Source of the DNA: Chrysomallon squamiferum
Lineage: Eukaryota > Mollusca > Gastropoda > Neomphalida > Peltospiridae
DNA length: 64,000 nucleotides
Direction of reading: 5' to 3'
Assembly: GCA_012295275.1 (NCBI GenBank)
Contig: CM022673.1
Location: 17,148,810-17,212,809 of the forward strand
Position 1 is the stretch's first letter; every line of letters starts with the position of its first letter. The notes below the pieces were generated by a model. The model did no database searches and was not told the DNA's origin. It saw only the letters and a list, made by a program, of their open reading frames with translations. The translations under genes and the position numbers were made by a program. This document shows positions 37,790 through 50,700 of the stretch, piece by piece.

Positions 37790-40700
37790 AACCATAGATA
37801 ACCAAATCAGACTCGGTCTTTTCTTAATGTCCCTTTCTTTCCTTTTTAATTGAAGGACTGTACATTGTTGTCTGATTCAAGAACAATTTGTATTATATAA
37901 TCTTTATTTTTTTTTTTTTTTTTTGTCATGATTTTTTAAATAAGAAATCATTGTTAGTTATTAAAATTAATATACATATATATATATATATGTGTGTTGG
38001 TTTTTTTTTATCTTCAGCCTGTAAATATGTTGTTTTTCTATTATTTTAAGAATCCATTCAGGTATAAATGGATAGTTTGAAATGGCCAAGAACCATTGAA
38101 TAATATAGAACAAAGAAGTATTATTTTAAGAATTTTGTAAGAGAATTGTTAAAACAACTTTAACAACTTCTTATTTTGTGAGTTTTATGTTAGACAAAAA
38201 AAAGAAGTCAAACAGACAGATCCTAATAATATAAGGTTCTGTGACATCCAAAATGTACATTTAGCTGTCATTAATTATTGTAGTATTATTTATTTTGTGA
38301 GCATAATTAGTTTTAGGTGTATAATATAAATTTTTACATTTTTATTTATCTACAGAGTATAACAAAAAAAAAAAATTATAGTTAGTAACACATTGTCTTT
38401 TTTATTGTGTAATGGGCTGTATTATTAATTAACACCGTATACATACTAAAAATGACAATTTTTTTTTTTTTTTAAATGTCATTATGCATACCTGTACTTC
38501 ATGATATTTCATAATCCATGGTAATAAAGTTTTATACATTACCAGAAGTGCCTCTCTTTCTCTCAGTGCTTTTAAACTATCCATTCTCTAACCATACTTA
38601 CATGTAATTTATATTCATTGATTTATAGCTTTTATTAGATTAGTGCATTAATTAAAAAGATATATGTTAATCTTACATATTAGAAAATTGACACATCTTT
38701 ATTTTTTAAAAGTGATCCAAATTTTAAAAGACATGTTTTAAAAGATGAACAATAAATTAAAATTCAGATTAAAAAAAACATTTTTATTTCTTTTGATCCT
38801 GAAAATGAATGTCATATCAAAAAAGTATCTTATTCACCAATACTGAATTCATATATATTTATTAAAAAAAAATAAAAAAAAAAAAAAAAATAATAATAAT
38901 AATAAAAAATTAAACAGAAAAATAGATAACTGACATTACTGAAATGTTTTTCAGTCTACAGTTATTGGTCAGGACCAGTGTCAGAATATTTTTTATAATA
39001 ATAAATAAAGAAAGGAAAAGAGAAAAAAGACTAACAAAAATATATAGCACACTAATAAAACTTAAAATTTTTTTTTTTTAAAGATGTCAAAAGGAAAGGA
39101 AAAGAGTATAATAAATAAACAAGTCTTCCTAATATAAAAAGACATACACATTTCAGTTATCTCTTTAAACTTCCATCATTTGTTTCAGGTTTTACTCATG
39201 TATTCTCTTTCTTTAACACCTGTCACAGTCCATTAGTTGCCAATTTTTAACTGATTTTGTATTTGGCTCACTAACCAAAGATGAGCTACAAATAGTCATT
39301 AGTCAAAATGTATAAACAGATATTTTTATCTTTTTTTAAAAAAGTAAATGTATAAAATTTATTTTTATACTAGTAAATTTCATTAAATCTTCTAGAGTTT
39401 ATCGTGTATAACCAAATAAGAAATAAATGTTTACAATTAGTCTCAACAGTATATTGTTTTTATTTTAACATTAATAACTGATTTTTTTACATGAAAAACT
39501 ATATTTTTATAAAGGGATAGAATTATTTATTAAATACTGTTAAAACAACAGCATAACAGTAACTTAATAATCCTTGTACTTAATTATTTAGTGTTTATGT
39601 TTTATAGGTATTTTGTTTAAATTAATATTTTGATGTAATTCTTGTACTTGTGACTTTTTTCTTTCTTTTGTATTTTGTTTTAGTCTGTGATATTTTGTTG
39701 TTCATATATTTTCATAAGTGCTTCTGTGATAATCTGGAAGAAATAAATATTATGTTCATAGCATCTGTTGTTTATGTTTTCATTTGGAAATTACATGTAT
39801 GGAAATGGCTCGCAAATGCTTGGGACTTGTTCATTATTTTAAAATATGTACCATTTTGTTCTTGCATACAGATTTTTGTTTATTGATATCTAAGAAGAAA
39901 TGTTGTTTTTAATGTTTAGAAGAAAAGAAAAACAGCACATACCTCAATTTTTGATACAATAGTTTTCTTGAACTAGTGGACCCTTCATACTCTGTGAAAA
40001 TATTTTTTATTAGCCTACTTTTCTTTTGAAATTACAAAACATTATAGTACTTTAAAAAAGAAGAAATATGAATATAATAATAAATCAATGCTAAAATTAT
40101 CATCATCTCAGACTCAGCAATGTATTATCTCCTCCTTTAATCAATGTACAAAATGCTTTATGAGACCAAACAACAGTAGCTGTCATACAAGTTAGAACAT
40201 ATGATAAAAACTTCAAGGTGACTGTTTTAGGCAGGTGGCTGTGCAAGCAGCTTTGACTGTATATTTTTAAGCTGTTCACATCATATAGCCCTACTTGATA
40301 ATGCAATGACCAAATATTTAAATTTTTAAATAACAAACCAAAAAAAAGCTATTAAATATTTATTACATCTAAATAATTTGTAAACGAATAAATAATACAT
40401 TAAAATATACAAATGCAACATAATAATAATAAAAAAAAATTCTCTCATAACTATGACAAACTTAAGATGAACATGGCAACATGCTTGATCTGTTCTATTA
40501 CAATTACATCAATTATGTATTAAATGTATTAAATGTTTAGAGAATGAATATTAAAAAAATATATATAGAGAGAGTTTCACTTAGAATGTTTAGAGGTTTG
40601 TAATACATGAAATGTTTTTCTCTTTCATGAATACATTAACAGCTATAACCAATGTAAATTAATTAATTTATTTATTTATTGTAAATCATACTAACCAGTA

Positions 40701-42917
40701 ATTTTACTTTATTATGTTTTATTTTTATTTACACTACTCTATCTGTAAAATTTACTAACAGTATATACAGTAAACGTAAAAATTAAAAATAAGATAAAAT
40801 AAATAAATAAAAACAATATTATTCAGATATTGAAATGACAAATAAATATATAAATTAAAAAAGCAAACCAAAAAGTAAAAATAAAATAAAATTGAAAAAT
40901 AAAACCAGACATTGCCAAAATGTGTTAAGCTGTACAAAACATTCATACTGGATGATCTGATCTGGAAAATTCTTGTAAAAATTAATAGATTCATCCAGAT
41001 CACACAAGAAATACTACAAAAAGTAAAAATATAATATTAGTTACATATTCAACATTTCAACAAGATAAAACAGATTTCATCACTTACAAGTAAAAATTTT
41101 TGTTCAAAGCTTTATTAACATTTTCCACCTTGACTTGGAGAAAGAAACAGTTTAAATATCTGCTTATAATTTGTTGATTATACAGTTGTGTTTTCAGAAT
41201 AGTCATCTATCTCCAAAGTAGACAACCCATATGAGTACAAAAATAAAATAAATTAATAAAATAAAATGAAAAAATAATAATAATGATAACAAATAGAGTC
41301 CATCATAAATAAATGATATTGCACAAAAATCACTTATAAAATTAGTGTTTTAAAAAAGCACTATTCATTACAATTAGGAATGTGAAAACAACAATACCCT
41401 AAATTCTGTTAAGTTATTAAATAACAACTACAAATCACTGTATGTATCCTGATTATAATTATATATTCAAATGAATGTGTGAGGAATTTGATATTTGTGA
41501 AAAATAATTTACAGAGTTTGTGTTATTTTCATATTTTCTAGCTTAATTGCAGATTTTCTTACACATAATTCCTGATTTCATTAATTTTGCCATAAATTTG
41601 GAGAAAATAATCAACAGTTAAAAGATAAAATGTGTAAATAAAAAAATGGATAAAAAAGATAAACAACCAAAATCACTGAACTTAACAAAATGTAATAAAT
41701 GAATATTAGTTTCATCAGTTAATAAAATTACTTTTTAAAATATTTTTCTTGACTAACTGCAACCTGATTATATTTCTATTTATAGCAAAAAGAATAAAAA
41801 AAGAATAAAGAAAAAACATTTAATATTATCCGATGTTTAATAAATATAAATTTCAGAACTGAAAAACAAATATTTTCTATGTGTGATTTGTTATGATGAC
41901 TAGGACTGAAAATAAAAATTTTAAGTAAATTTTAATACTGTTTAAAAAAATATATTTATATACATATTTGTAAAATAAAAACTAACAGTAATAACAAAAC
42001 ATAATGACAATAGTTGTTTTATAATGAACTGAATAATAAATGTATTTACAATACTAAATATGTTTTACATAAAGATATGTATTGAAATAAAACTTAAATT
42101 CATGCATGTCATCACATCAAAACATAAAAAATCCAACAAACATTCATTTCTATTCTGAGTGATAATCTTATCCTTTTTCATTTATAAAGGTTTTAAAAAA
42201 AATCGGTAAAGTAACACTGAAAAGATTTGGAAAATAAATTTGAAGCAATGATTTCAAATTATTTTTAAATTGTAAAGGGAGATAATAAAGTTAGAAAAGA
42301 AGCAGGGGCAGAAATCCTATAAGGGGGATGTTTTCCTACCCACAAACTTAAACACACTGATAATATATATATAAAAAAAATAAAAATAATAATTAACTGG
42401 ATCAGCATTAAAACATTAATAATGATTCAATAAAAATCCTGAGTTATCTGGCTCATAAATCTTGAGATAAATTAATCAATATCACTTCAACAAAATCTCA
42501 ACACAATTAATTATTAACAACTATTATGTATCACATGACTGTTTGTAATGATATTACAGAGAAAACTTCCTTTCCTCACACTACTCTTTATGTTAAAGTA
42601 AAATACTTACTGATTACATTTAAAAATGAGTGAGTGAAAAAATGAATGTGCTAATCAGAGCAAACTGTTATGAACCATGCCTATAACAGTCTCGTTCTCT
42701 GACAAAACCAAGGAGTAAGTCTGTCACAGAGAAGAGTTGGTAGAGAGAAATGAAGGGGTTCTTGTTAAAATTAGGGAGTGCAGAGGAGGTTTATAAGGTG
42801 CTATTCATTTGTATAGTATTCAGAATGTTCAGCAACGAACATCAGTCTAATTCAAAATGATTGAACAAATCAATAAATTTCTGTTGTCTGGTAAAACAAT
42901 TTCTGAATTGTGATAGG
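37790..42917. other. noncoding stretch between IF tail exon and RNF141 3' exon
   Basis: About 5.1 kb of AT-rich sequence separates two convergent genes and probably includes both 3' UTRs. AATAAA at 38523-38528 is a candidate polyadenylation signal for the IF gene (repeated at 48516 and 58492). Open frames at 39650-39886 (+) and 40103-40336 (-) recur in all units but show no recognisable domain. Confidence 0.5.
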
Positions 42918-44417
42918 TCAGTGAGATGACCCCTGTCGGTCAGCCAGTCCAACCAGGTAACCCTTGACCTCAGTAGCATAGTCTGAGCTGTCTGGCTTTT
43001 CTGTTAGGACCCAAGTATCATCAGAACTGTTGACTTTATATCGACAAATAGGACATGTGTTGTGACTGACATTCCTGGCAGAAAGAAGAAAACTAATGAA
43101 CAAACAAATTAAAAAATCATCATATGAATAAGGATGTAAAAAAACTTAATAAAATGAATTTTTAAGCATGTTAAGTTTTTGCTTTGAGAATCTGTTGCCA
43201 ATGACAAGATATTTTCAATTAAAAAATTTAAAAATAATAAAAAAATATATTAAAAAATTGATCTAGTATTTCCCTGCCAAAAATACTGAAGCTGATAAAA
43301 AAATAACTAAATCATTTACATGAACCACCCTGTTTCAGCAATATTCTTGAAACAATGATTGTCAATAACTAATCATTAACAATTTCACCTTTCCACACAA
43401 TACAAAATTATTAGCTGATAATCATATATTAATTATAATTAAAAAATAATTCTGAAAAGCTATCTGCTAGCCTGACATTCCACAAGCTACTTTCATCAAT
43501 TAGTAAAGAAGATAACAAGTGACCTATTTTCTTTTACTCATATATATATATGTAATAAGTAAAAAAAAAAAAAAATTGTAAGAACTAACCCACCTTGGAA
43601 TGTTATACTGGAAACCAGTTAAGACATTTAAACTTTAAAATTATCCATTTTGTTATAATCTCTGTTCTTGTTAAAGTGAATTTATGTTCAATTTGTTAAT
43701 AATTTACTTTTTTTACTTAACATGTTAAAACAAGCAGCTCTAAAGATATGTAAAAACTAATTATATTTCGTCACTTATGAAATAATTAGTTAAAAATACT
43801 TACCAAGAATCAATGCATATTTCACAGAATTCATGATTGCATGTTAATATTATTTCTGATTTTCTGTCCATACATATACAGCATTCATTTTCATCACTAA
43901 CACCCTGATCTGCAGTAAAACTGTCAAAGAAAATTAAACAAATACAAGAAATTACAAAAAGTCTCATAATATTTTACCTGTTAATTGAATCTTAAATTCA
44001 TAATTACTCTGTAAAAAACATTACTGTGATTTTAATTTTACTACAATTTATGATAACTTACAATTTCAAATTTGTTATTACTATAATTATTTTATTAATT
44101 TACATTATTTAGTATTATTTCATATTTATTAATAATACTTTTAATTTATTACACTGTTTTGAATTGATTAAATTTACAAACAGTATTTAAAATTAATGAT
44201 TTGAAATTTATTAAAAATATTCTAAATATATTAATACTATTTTTAGGACTTACTCATCAAAAATTTTTGAAGCTGTAATATCTTCAGACATCTGACCAAG
44301 AGAAGGTGGAGTTGAAGTAAGACATTTCACTTGTTCTGCTATTTCTTTGTACATTACAATGTACTGACGGAGATTTAAACAGCGAGATGATTCCAATTTA
44401 TTGTTCTGTGTGTTAAT
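42918..44417 (-). CDS. RNF141: RNF141 3' exons, copy 1 (C3HC4 RING), 5' part detached
   Basis: Minus-strand exons: 44417-44254, 43920-43804, 43074-42918, joined in phase. They encode NKLESSRCLNLRQYIVMYKE, then a linker and a C3HC4 RING (ENECCICMDRKSEIILTC, NHEFCEICIDSW, NTCPICRYKV), then SSDDTWVLTEKPDSSDYA, ending RQGSSH. Order and motifs match vertebrate RNF141 (ZNF230), an E3 ligase with the RING near the C-terminus followed by a short ESWV-like tail. The first exon here starts at an in-phase acceptor, so upstream exons are needed. Only 143 bases farther the sequence switches to the inverted IF intron segment, so this copy cannot be a whole gene unless a transcript crosses the array. Confidence 0.85.
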
Positions 44418-44560
44418 CTAAAATATAAAGTAATGTAAAATAAAGCATAGAAAAGTGTGGTACAGTACAGTACAGTATAGCTTGGCATGGCATAGCATAT
44501 TGTATAATATAGTAAAATATGGTATGTGATGGTAAGGTTCAGTATCAAAAGTATCAGTAT

Positions 44561-44896
44561 AAAAAAACTAAAATAAATAATAATAAAACAACTCCACAAT
44601 GCAGTCAGTTGGTGATAAAACAAAGACAAAGTGCAACAGAAACTAAAATAATACAGAGAAAATGTAAAAAAAACCTAATAATAATAATAATAATAATATT
44701 AATAAAAATTAGATGTTAATTCTAATTGTTATCCAAAGTAAAGAATGGATCAGAATTATTTTTTTTAAATTATCAGAAAGTAAATTTTAGAACTAAATAA
44801 AGCAATATTTATATATGTTTATTAATTTTTTATTTATTTATTTTATGTTTTGTTTTGTTATTGTTGATGTTGTTGTTGTTTATTTTCTTTTAGTTC

Positions 44897-44933
<37 letters not shown>

Positions 44934-45292
44934 TTGGTTTTGTTCTTATGAACTACAAAAATAACCCAACCAAAATCTTCCCCTTGGCAATAATTAGATG
45001 TGAATGTCATAATTATTTCTATTTGTTTATCCATTCCTCAACACAATAACAATTATTATTAAGAATATAATGAAATTTCAGGCATTAACTGGTAAAATGT
45101 AGCCAAAATTAATTCTGGTAAAACTAGAGTCCAAGGGTAGTCATAACATAATAATATTCTGCAAGAAACCAAGCAAATTAATGATTTTAGTTTTGTATAG
45201 TGAAAATCAGAATGGTTGATATATAAAACACATTTTATAATAATTGCATAGCTCATTGATAATTAAATACTAATAACAGATGATTATATATT

Positions 45293-45324
<32 letters not shown>

Positions 45325-45660
45325 CATTATTATTATTATTATTATTATTTTATTATTATTATTATTTTATTATTATTGTTATTTGTGTTAATCTTGTTGT
45401 TAAAACTTGAAACCTCTCATTACTGAAAATTATTTTTATCTTATTAATAGTTTCTTTGTTTTCTGTTTTTTTTCTTCTATTTTCTATTATTATTTTTGTT
45501 AATGTTGCGGTCTGTCTTTGCTTTCTCATCAAAGTTCTGTTTTATAATACTTTATTATGCAACTGCCTTCATTTAATGCATTTGTAAAACTACAGTTGCA
45601 TAATAAATAAAACAACAGTATGTTAATGTTAATAATGGAAATAGAACACAGAATATCAAA
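44561..45660 (-). repeat. segment A'1: inverted copy of IF intron segment A
   Basis: Reverse complement of 36089-37181, beginning with seven A and ACTAAAATAAATAA and ending CAGAATATCAAA. Beyond 45660 the sequence departs from the native flank (TGAAGAAT here, ACAATGAA in the complement of the native copy). The repeat lies about 7.4 kb from its partner in opposite orientation. Confidence 0.93.
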
Positions 45661-46873
45661 TGAAGAATATAGATTATTGTAAAAAATATATATTTTGTTT
45701 TAAATTCTGATGATTACACGGACACTGTGACAGTCACATAACTGATAATCATAATGTCGTATGGTCACGGTGGTGATGAAGAAGTCTAGTGGCACAATAA
45801 GACAGTTTCATAACATTATTTAAAAATTTAAAAGCCTTGAAGATAAAAAAAAAATAATAATAATTAACAATTATAACAAAGAGATGATGTTAAGAACATA
45901 AGTAAGGAATAATATCAAATTATATTATAGACTGCATTTTTTAATAAGATGAATTAATATTTTTCTAGTTTTCAGTGTAAGATATTTGAAAATTAAAATT
46001 AGTAACGGTCTGACTTCTATCTATTTCCCAAAGTTATTTATTAAACTCAAACTATAGTGTATATTTTGTATCAGTGACAGTGGTATTTTCTTTCTGCATA
46101 TGTATACAAAAACATATAGTCTGTTATCATTGAGTTTAATTGTCACAGTTATTAATGCCAAAGATTTCTACATATATTTTTACATATATTTTAAAAAGCC
46201 CAATTATGATTAAAACATAATAATATATATATATAAAAACTGAATTTGTGAAATTAGTTTACTTTTCCATAAAAATAATAAAGTTCAAAGGTTTAATTCA
46301 CCAGTGTGTATTATTAAGAATTCCAATTGTGACCTATTTTGCTCTGAGTAACAACCAAAGGTTTATAATAATGATGTATACAATATGCATAAAATCTGTC
46401 ACATTTTTATTGTTTTATTTGTTGGAAGTATTTATTCATATTAAACAGTCGTGTGCATTTAACATTATTTGGTTTGAGTATTCCTTTAATAAGTTCTTGA
46501 TAGAAATGACATTCTATTATTTTTTACTTTTTTTTGTAAGTACTAATATTTCTTTGATAAATAGATTTTAGGTATGTGTTAATATTTCTTACTTGTATGA
46601 ATGTATTTTTCTATAGACAGTAATATTTCTTGCTTATACAGAGGTGTTTTTATAATAATATTTCTTGACATTTATTAATGTATTTTTTTATATTTAATAT
46701 GTTTTGGATAATGTATTTTTTATGCATGTTAGTATTTCTTATCTACATAAATGTAGTGTATATATATAAACACTCACAAATATACACACAAACACACACA
46801 TGCGTGCGCACACACACACACACACATATACATATACATATACATATATATTTCTTACATAAATATATTTTAG
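45661..46873 (+). other. segment C upstream part: probable RNF141 5' flank or first intron
   Basis: This sequence leads into the RNF141 start exon. A patch at about 45710-45800 is less AT-rich and contains ACTGTGACAGTCAC and GGTCACGGTGGTGATG, and might belong to a promoter or 5' UTR exon. No coding region is recognised; the open frame at 46248-46571 is AT-driven. The stretch recurs at 55637-56849. Confidence 0.35.
46545..46873. repeat. degenerate TAATATTTCTT minisatellite ending at the RNF141 acceptor
   Basis: The motif (T)TAATATTTCTT followed by loosely similar AT-rich sequence (ACTTGTATGAATGTATTTT-like) recurs at irregular spacing of roughly 40-50 bases. It passes through a (TATA)/(CACA) tract near 46757-46850 and finishes with TATATTTCTTACATAAATATATTTTAG at the splice acceptor. 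The same arrangement is at about 56520-56849. Confidence 0.6.
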
Positions 46874-47028
46874 GTACAAGCATGACCTGAAATGGGCCAA
46901 GGGTCAAGTCTTACTGAAGCCCAGGCAGTTATTCCTGAGCGTCTCCATGCTCACCTTGATATTTTCAAACATCTAGCAACACTGACATATGAACAGTTTT
47001 GTGAATCAATCAAAGAGCTCAATGAAAT
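46874..47028 (+). CDS. RNF141: RNF141 start-codon exon, copy 1, in inverted (+) orientation
   Basis: After acceptor tattttag|GTACAAG, ATG at 46892 encodes MGQGSSLTEAQ, then LTYEQFCESIKELNEM, to a donor (GAAAT|gttagt) in phase 2. This matches the N-terminus of RNF141, including Gly2 and Ser6 as expected for N-myristoylation and a conserved LTYE.F motif. It runs opposite to the RNF141 3' exons in the same unit and points toward the next IF tail exon. The next RNF141 exon is not present in the unit. Confidence 0.78.
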
Positions 47029-47093
47029 GTTAGTATATATCATCTTATATTTAAGAAAACCCAACATATTAATGTAGTCAGAAAACAAATAAT

Positions 47094-47201
47094 GAAGAAA
47101 AGACTTTTTAATAATGCACTCGTTGTATTTTATTAATGGTTGCTTATATGGAGTTGGCCATATTTAAAAATAAATGAATGGATTTAAAAAGTCTTTTCTT
47201 C
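47094..47201. repeat. 108-bp hairpin with 18-bp perfect inverted arms
   Basis: GAAGAAAAGACTTTTTAA at 47094-47111 is the exact reverse complement of 47184-47201, with a 72-base spacer. It lies in the intron after the RNF141 start exon and could be a small MITE-like element or a simple hairpin. No clear target duplication was seen. The unit-2 copy (57070-57179) has one extra T in the right arm. Confidence 0.8.
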
Positions 47202-47638
47202 CTTCCTTGTTTACTGTCTTTAAAACACATTAATATACCTTAAAATTTTGTTATAACTATTTTTTGAGGTTTAAAATGTTAATTTAGAGTTAACAGTTTT
47301 GTTTGATTTTAGTAGGAAAAATTATTTACAGATAGTAGCATTTTTGTTTCAATTGTCTTTTTTTTTATTTTTTTTTTCCTGTGATTTTACAACTAATTTG
47401 TAAATTTTATAAATATCTTTAGACCAGAATATTGCAAAATAAAATTTGATTTCTTTGCTGCATGTGGAGGAGAGAGAGAGAGAGAGAGAGTGTGTGTGTG
47501 TGTGTCATTTATAAAATATATAAAAATAAATATGGACAAAAATATGAATTTTTACTTATTTAGCTAACACTGAATTAAATATATAACAACTATATTGAAA
47601 TACAATTTAATAATTTATTTTTGTTCACTTTATTTTAG

Positions 47639-47788
47639 GAACAAGTTCCTGGTCAAACATCACCACCACCAAGCCCTTTTATGAAGCCACACCATCGGAA
47701 GGATGTTGGTCTTCGACAGGTACAGTCTCAACACAACACTGACTATGCACCACCCATGCCTAGACCACCACTCTTCTCTGCATGGTAA
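47639..47788 (+). CDS. IF tail exon 2, second array copy
   Basis: The coding sequence and acceptor are the same as at 37640-37789 as far as I can compare by eye. Just after the stop this copy has AAAACAAGTCTCTCCATAG where copy 1 has AAAACCATAG. It lacks upstream IF exons in its unit, so it can only be used by splicing across the array or as part of a fusion with the RNF141 start exon upstream. Confidence 0.7.
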   Translation, partial: EQVPGQTSPPPSPFMKPHHRKDVGLRQVQSQHNTDYAPPMPRPPLFSAW

Positions 47789-50700
47789 AACAAGTCTCTC
47801 CATAGATAACCAAATCAGACTCGGTCTTTTCTTAATGTCCCTTTCTTTCCTTTTTAATTGAAGGACTGTACATTGTTGTCTGATTCAAGAACAATTTGTA
47901 TTATATAATCTTTATTTTTTTTTTGTCATGATTTTTTAAATAAGAAATCATTGTTAGTTATTAAAATTAATATACATATATATATATATGTGTGTTGGTT
48001 TTTTTTTATCTTCAGCCTGTAAATATGTTGTTTTTCTATTATTTTAAGAATCCATTCAGGTGTAAATGGATAGTTTGAAATGGCCAAGAACCATTGAATA
48101 ATATAGAACAAAGAAGTATTATTTTAAGAATTTTGTAAGAGAATTGTTAAAACAACTTTAACAACTTCTTATTTTGTGAGTTTTATGTTAGACAAAAAAA
48201 AGAAGTCAAACAGACAGATCCTAATAATATAAGGTTCTGTGACATCCAAAATGTACATTTAGCTGTCATTAATTATTGTAGTATTATTTATTTTGTGAGC
48301 ATAATTAGTTTTAGGTGTATAATATAAATTTTTACATTTTTATTTATCTACAGAGTATAACAAAAAAAAAAAAATTATAGTTAGTAACACATTGTCTTTT
48401 TTATTGTGTAATGGGCTGTATTAATTAACACCGTATACATACTAAAAATGACAATTATTTTTTTTTAAATGTCATTATGCATACCTGTACTTCATGATAT
48501 TTCATAATCCATGGTAATAAAGTTTTATACATTACCAGAAGTGCCTCTCTTTCTCTCAGTGCTTTTAAACTATCCATTCTCTAACCATACTTACGTGTAA
48601 TTTATATTCATTGATTTATAGCTTTTATTAGATTAGTGCATTAATTAAAAAGATATATGTTAATCTTACATATTAGAAAATTGACACATCTTTATTTTTT
48701 AAAAGTGATCCAAATTTTAAAAGACATGTTTTAAAAGATGAACAATAAATTAAAATTCAGATTAAAAAAAACATTTTTATTTCTTTTGATCCTGAAAATG
48801 AATGTCATATCAAAAAAGTATCTTATTCACCAATACTGAATTCATGTATATTTATTAAAAAAAAAAAAAAAAAAAAATAATAATAATAATAAAAAATTAA
48901 ATAGAAAAATAGATAACTGACATTACTGAAATGTTTTTCAGTCTACAGTTATTGGTCAGGACCAGTGTCAGAATATTTTTTATAATAATAAATAAAGAAA
49001 GGAAAAGAGAAAAAAGACTAACAAAAATATATAGCACACTAATAAAACTTAAAATTTTTTTTTTTTAAAGATGTCAAAAGGAAAGGAAAAGAGTATAATA
49101 AATAAACAAGTCTTCCTAATATAAAAAGACATACACATTTCACTTATCTCTTTAAACTTCCATCATTTGTTTCAGGTTTTACTCATGTATTCTCTTTCTT
49201 TAACACCTGTCACAGTCCATTAGTTGCCAATTTTTAACTGATTTTGTATTTGGCTCACTAACCAAAGATGAGCTACAAATAGTCATTAGTCAAAATGTAT
49301 AAACAGATATTTTTATCTTTTTTAAAAAAGTAAATGTATAAAATTTATTTTTATACTAGTAAATTTCATTAAATCTTCTAGTTTATCGTGTATAACCAAA
49401 TAAGAAATAAATGTTTACAATTAGTCTCAACAGTATATTATTTTTATTTTAACATTAATAACTGATTTTTTTACATGAAAAACTATATTTTTATAAAGGG
49501 ATAGAATTATTTATTAAATATTGTTAAAACAACAGCATAACAGTAACTTAATAATCCTTGTACTTAATTATTTAGTGTTTATGTTTTATAGGTATTTTGT
49601 TTAAATTAATATTTTGATGTAATTCTTGTACTTGTGACTTTTTTCTTTCTTTTGTATTTTGTTTTAGTCTGTGATATTTTGTTGTTCATATATTTTCATA
49701 AGTGCTTCTGTGATAATCTGGAAGAAATAAATATTATGTTCATAGCATCTGTTGTTTATGTTTTCATTTGGAAATTACATGTATGGAAATGGCTCGCAAA
49801 TGCTTGGGACGTGTTCATTATTTTAAAATATGTACCATTTTGTTCTTGCATACAGATTTTTGTTTATTGATATCTAAGAAGAAATGTTGTTTTTAATGTT
49901 TAGAAGAAAAGAAAAACAGCACATACCTCAATTTTTGATACAATAGTTTTCTTGAACTAGTGGACCCTTCATACTCTGTGAAAATATTTTTTATTAGCCT
50001 ACTTTTCTTTTGAAATTACAAAACATTATAGTACTTTAAAAAAGAAGAAATATGAATATAATAATAAATCAATGCCAAAATTATCATCATCTCAGACTCA
50101 GCAATGTATTATCTCCTCCTTTAATCAATGTACAAAATGCTTTATGAGACCAAACAACAGTAGCTGTCATACAAGTTAGAACATATGATAAAAACTTCAA
50201 GGTGACTGTTTTAGGCAGGTGGCTGTGCAAGCAGATTTGACTGTATATTTTTAAGCTGTTCACATCATATAGCCCTACTTGATAATGCAATGACCAAATA
50301 TTTAAATTTTTAAATAACAAACCAAAAAAAAGCTATTAAATATTTATTACATCTAAATAATTTGTAAACGAATAAATAATACATTAAAATATACAAATGC
50401 AACATAATAATAATAAAAAAAAATTCTCTCATAACTATGACAAACTTAAGATGAACATGGCAACATGCTTGATCTGTTCTATTACAATTACATCAATTAT
50501 GTATTAAATGTTTAGAGAATGAATATTAAAAAAATATATATATAGAGAGTATCACTTAGAATGTTTAGAGGTTTGTAATACATGAAATGTTTTTCTCTTT
50601 CATGAATACATTAACAGCTATAACCAATGTAAATTAATTAATTTATTTATTTATTGTAAATCATACTAACCAGTAATTTTACTTTATTATGTTTTATTTT

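Larger units (their letters stand above)
37239..47243. repeat. array unit 1 (10,005 bp): segments B1, A'1, C1
   Basis: The unit starts at AATTTTGTTATAACTATTT (37239), which recurs at 47244 and 57222. B1 (37239-44560) holds IF tail exon 2 and the RNF141 3' exons (-). A'1 (44561-45660) is the inverted IF intron piece. C1 (45661-47243) holds the RNF141 start exon (+). Copy 1 is preceded by its apparent native left flank (A plus a 57-base spacer at 37182-37238), and that spacer is missing from the later junctions. Confidence 0.92.

Noticed and set aside
39650-40336. Open frames of 77-78 codons conserved in all three units (also near 49634-50320 and 59617-60303)
   Set aside because: Conservation is explained by recent duplication. 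One copy changes residues, none has a recognisable motif or splice partner, and the location fits 3' UTR sequence.
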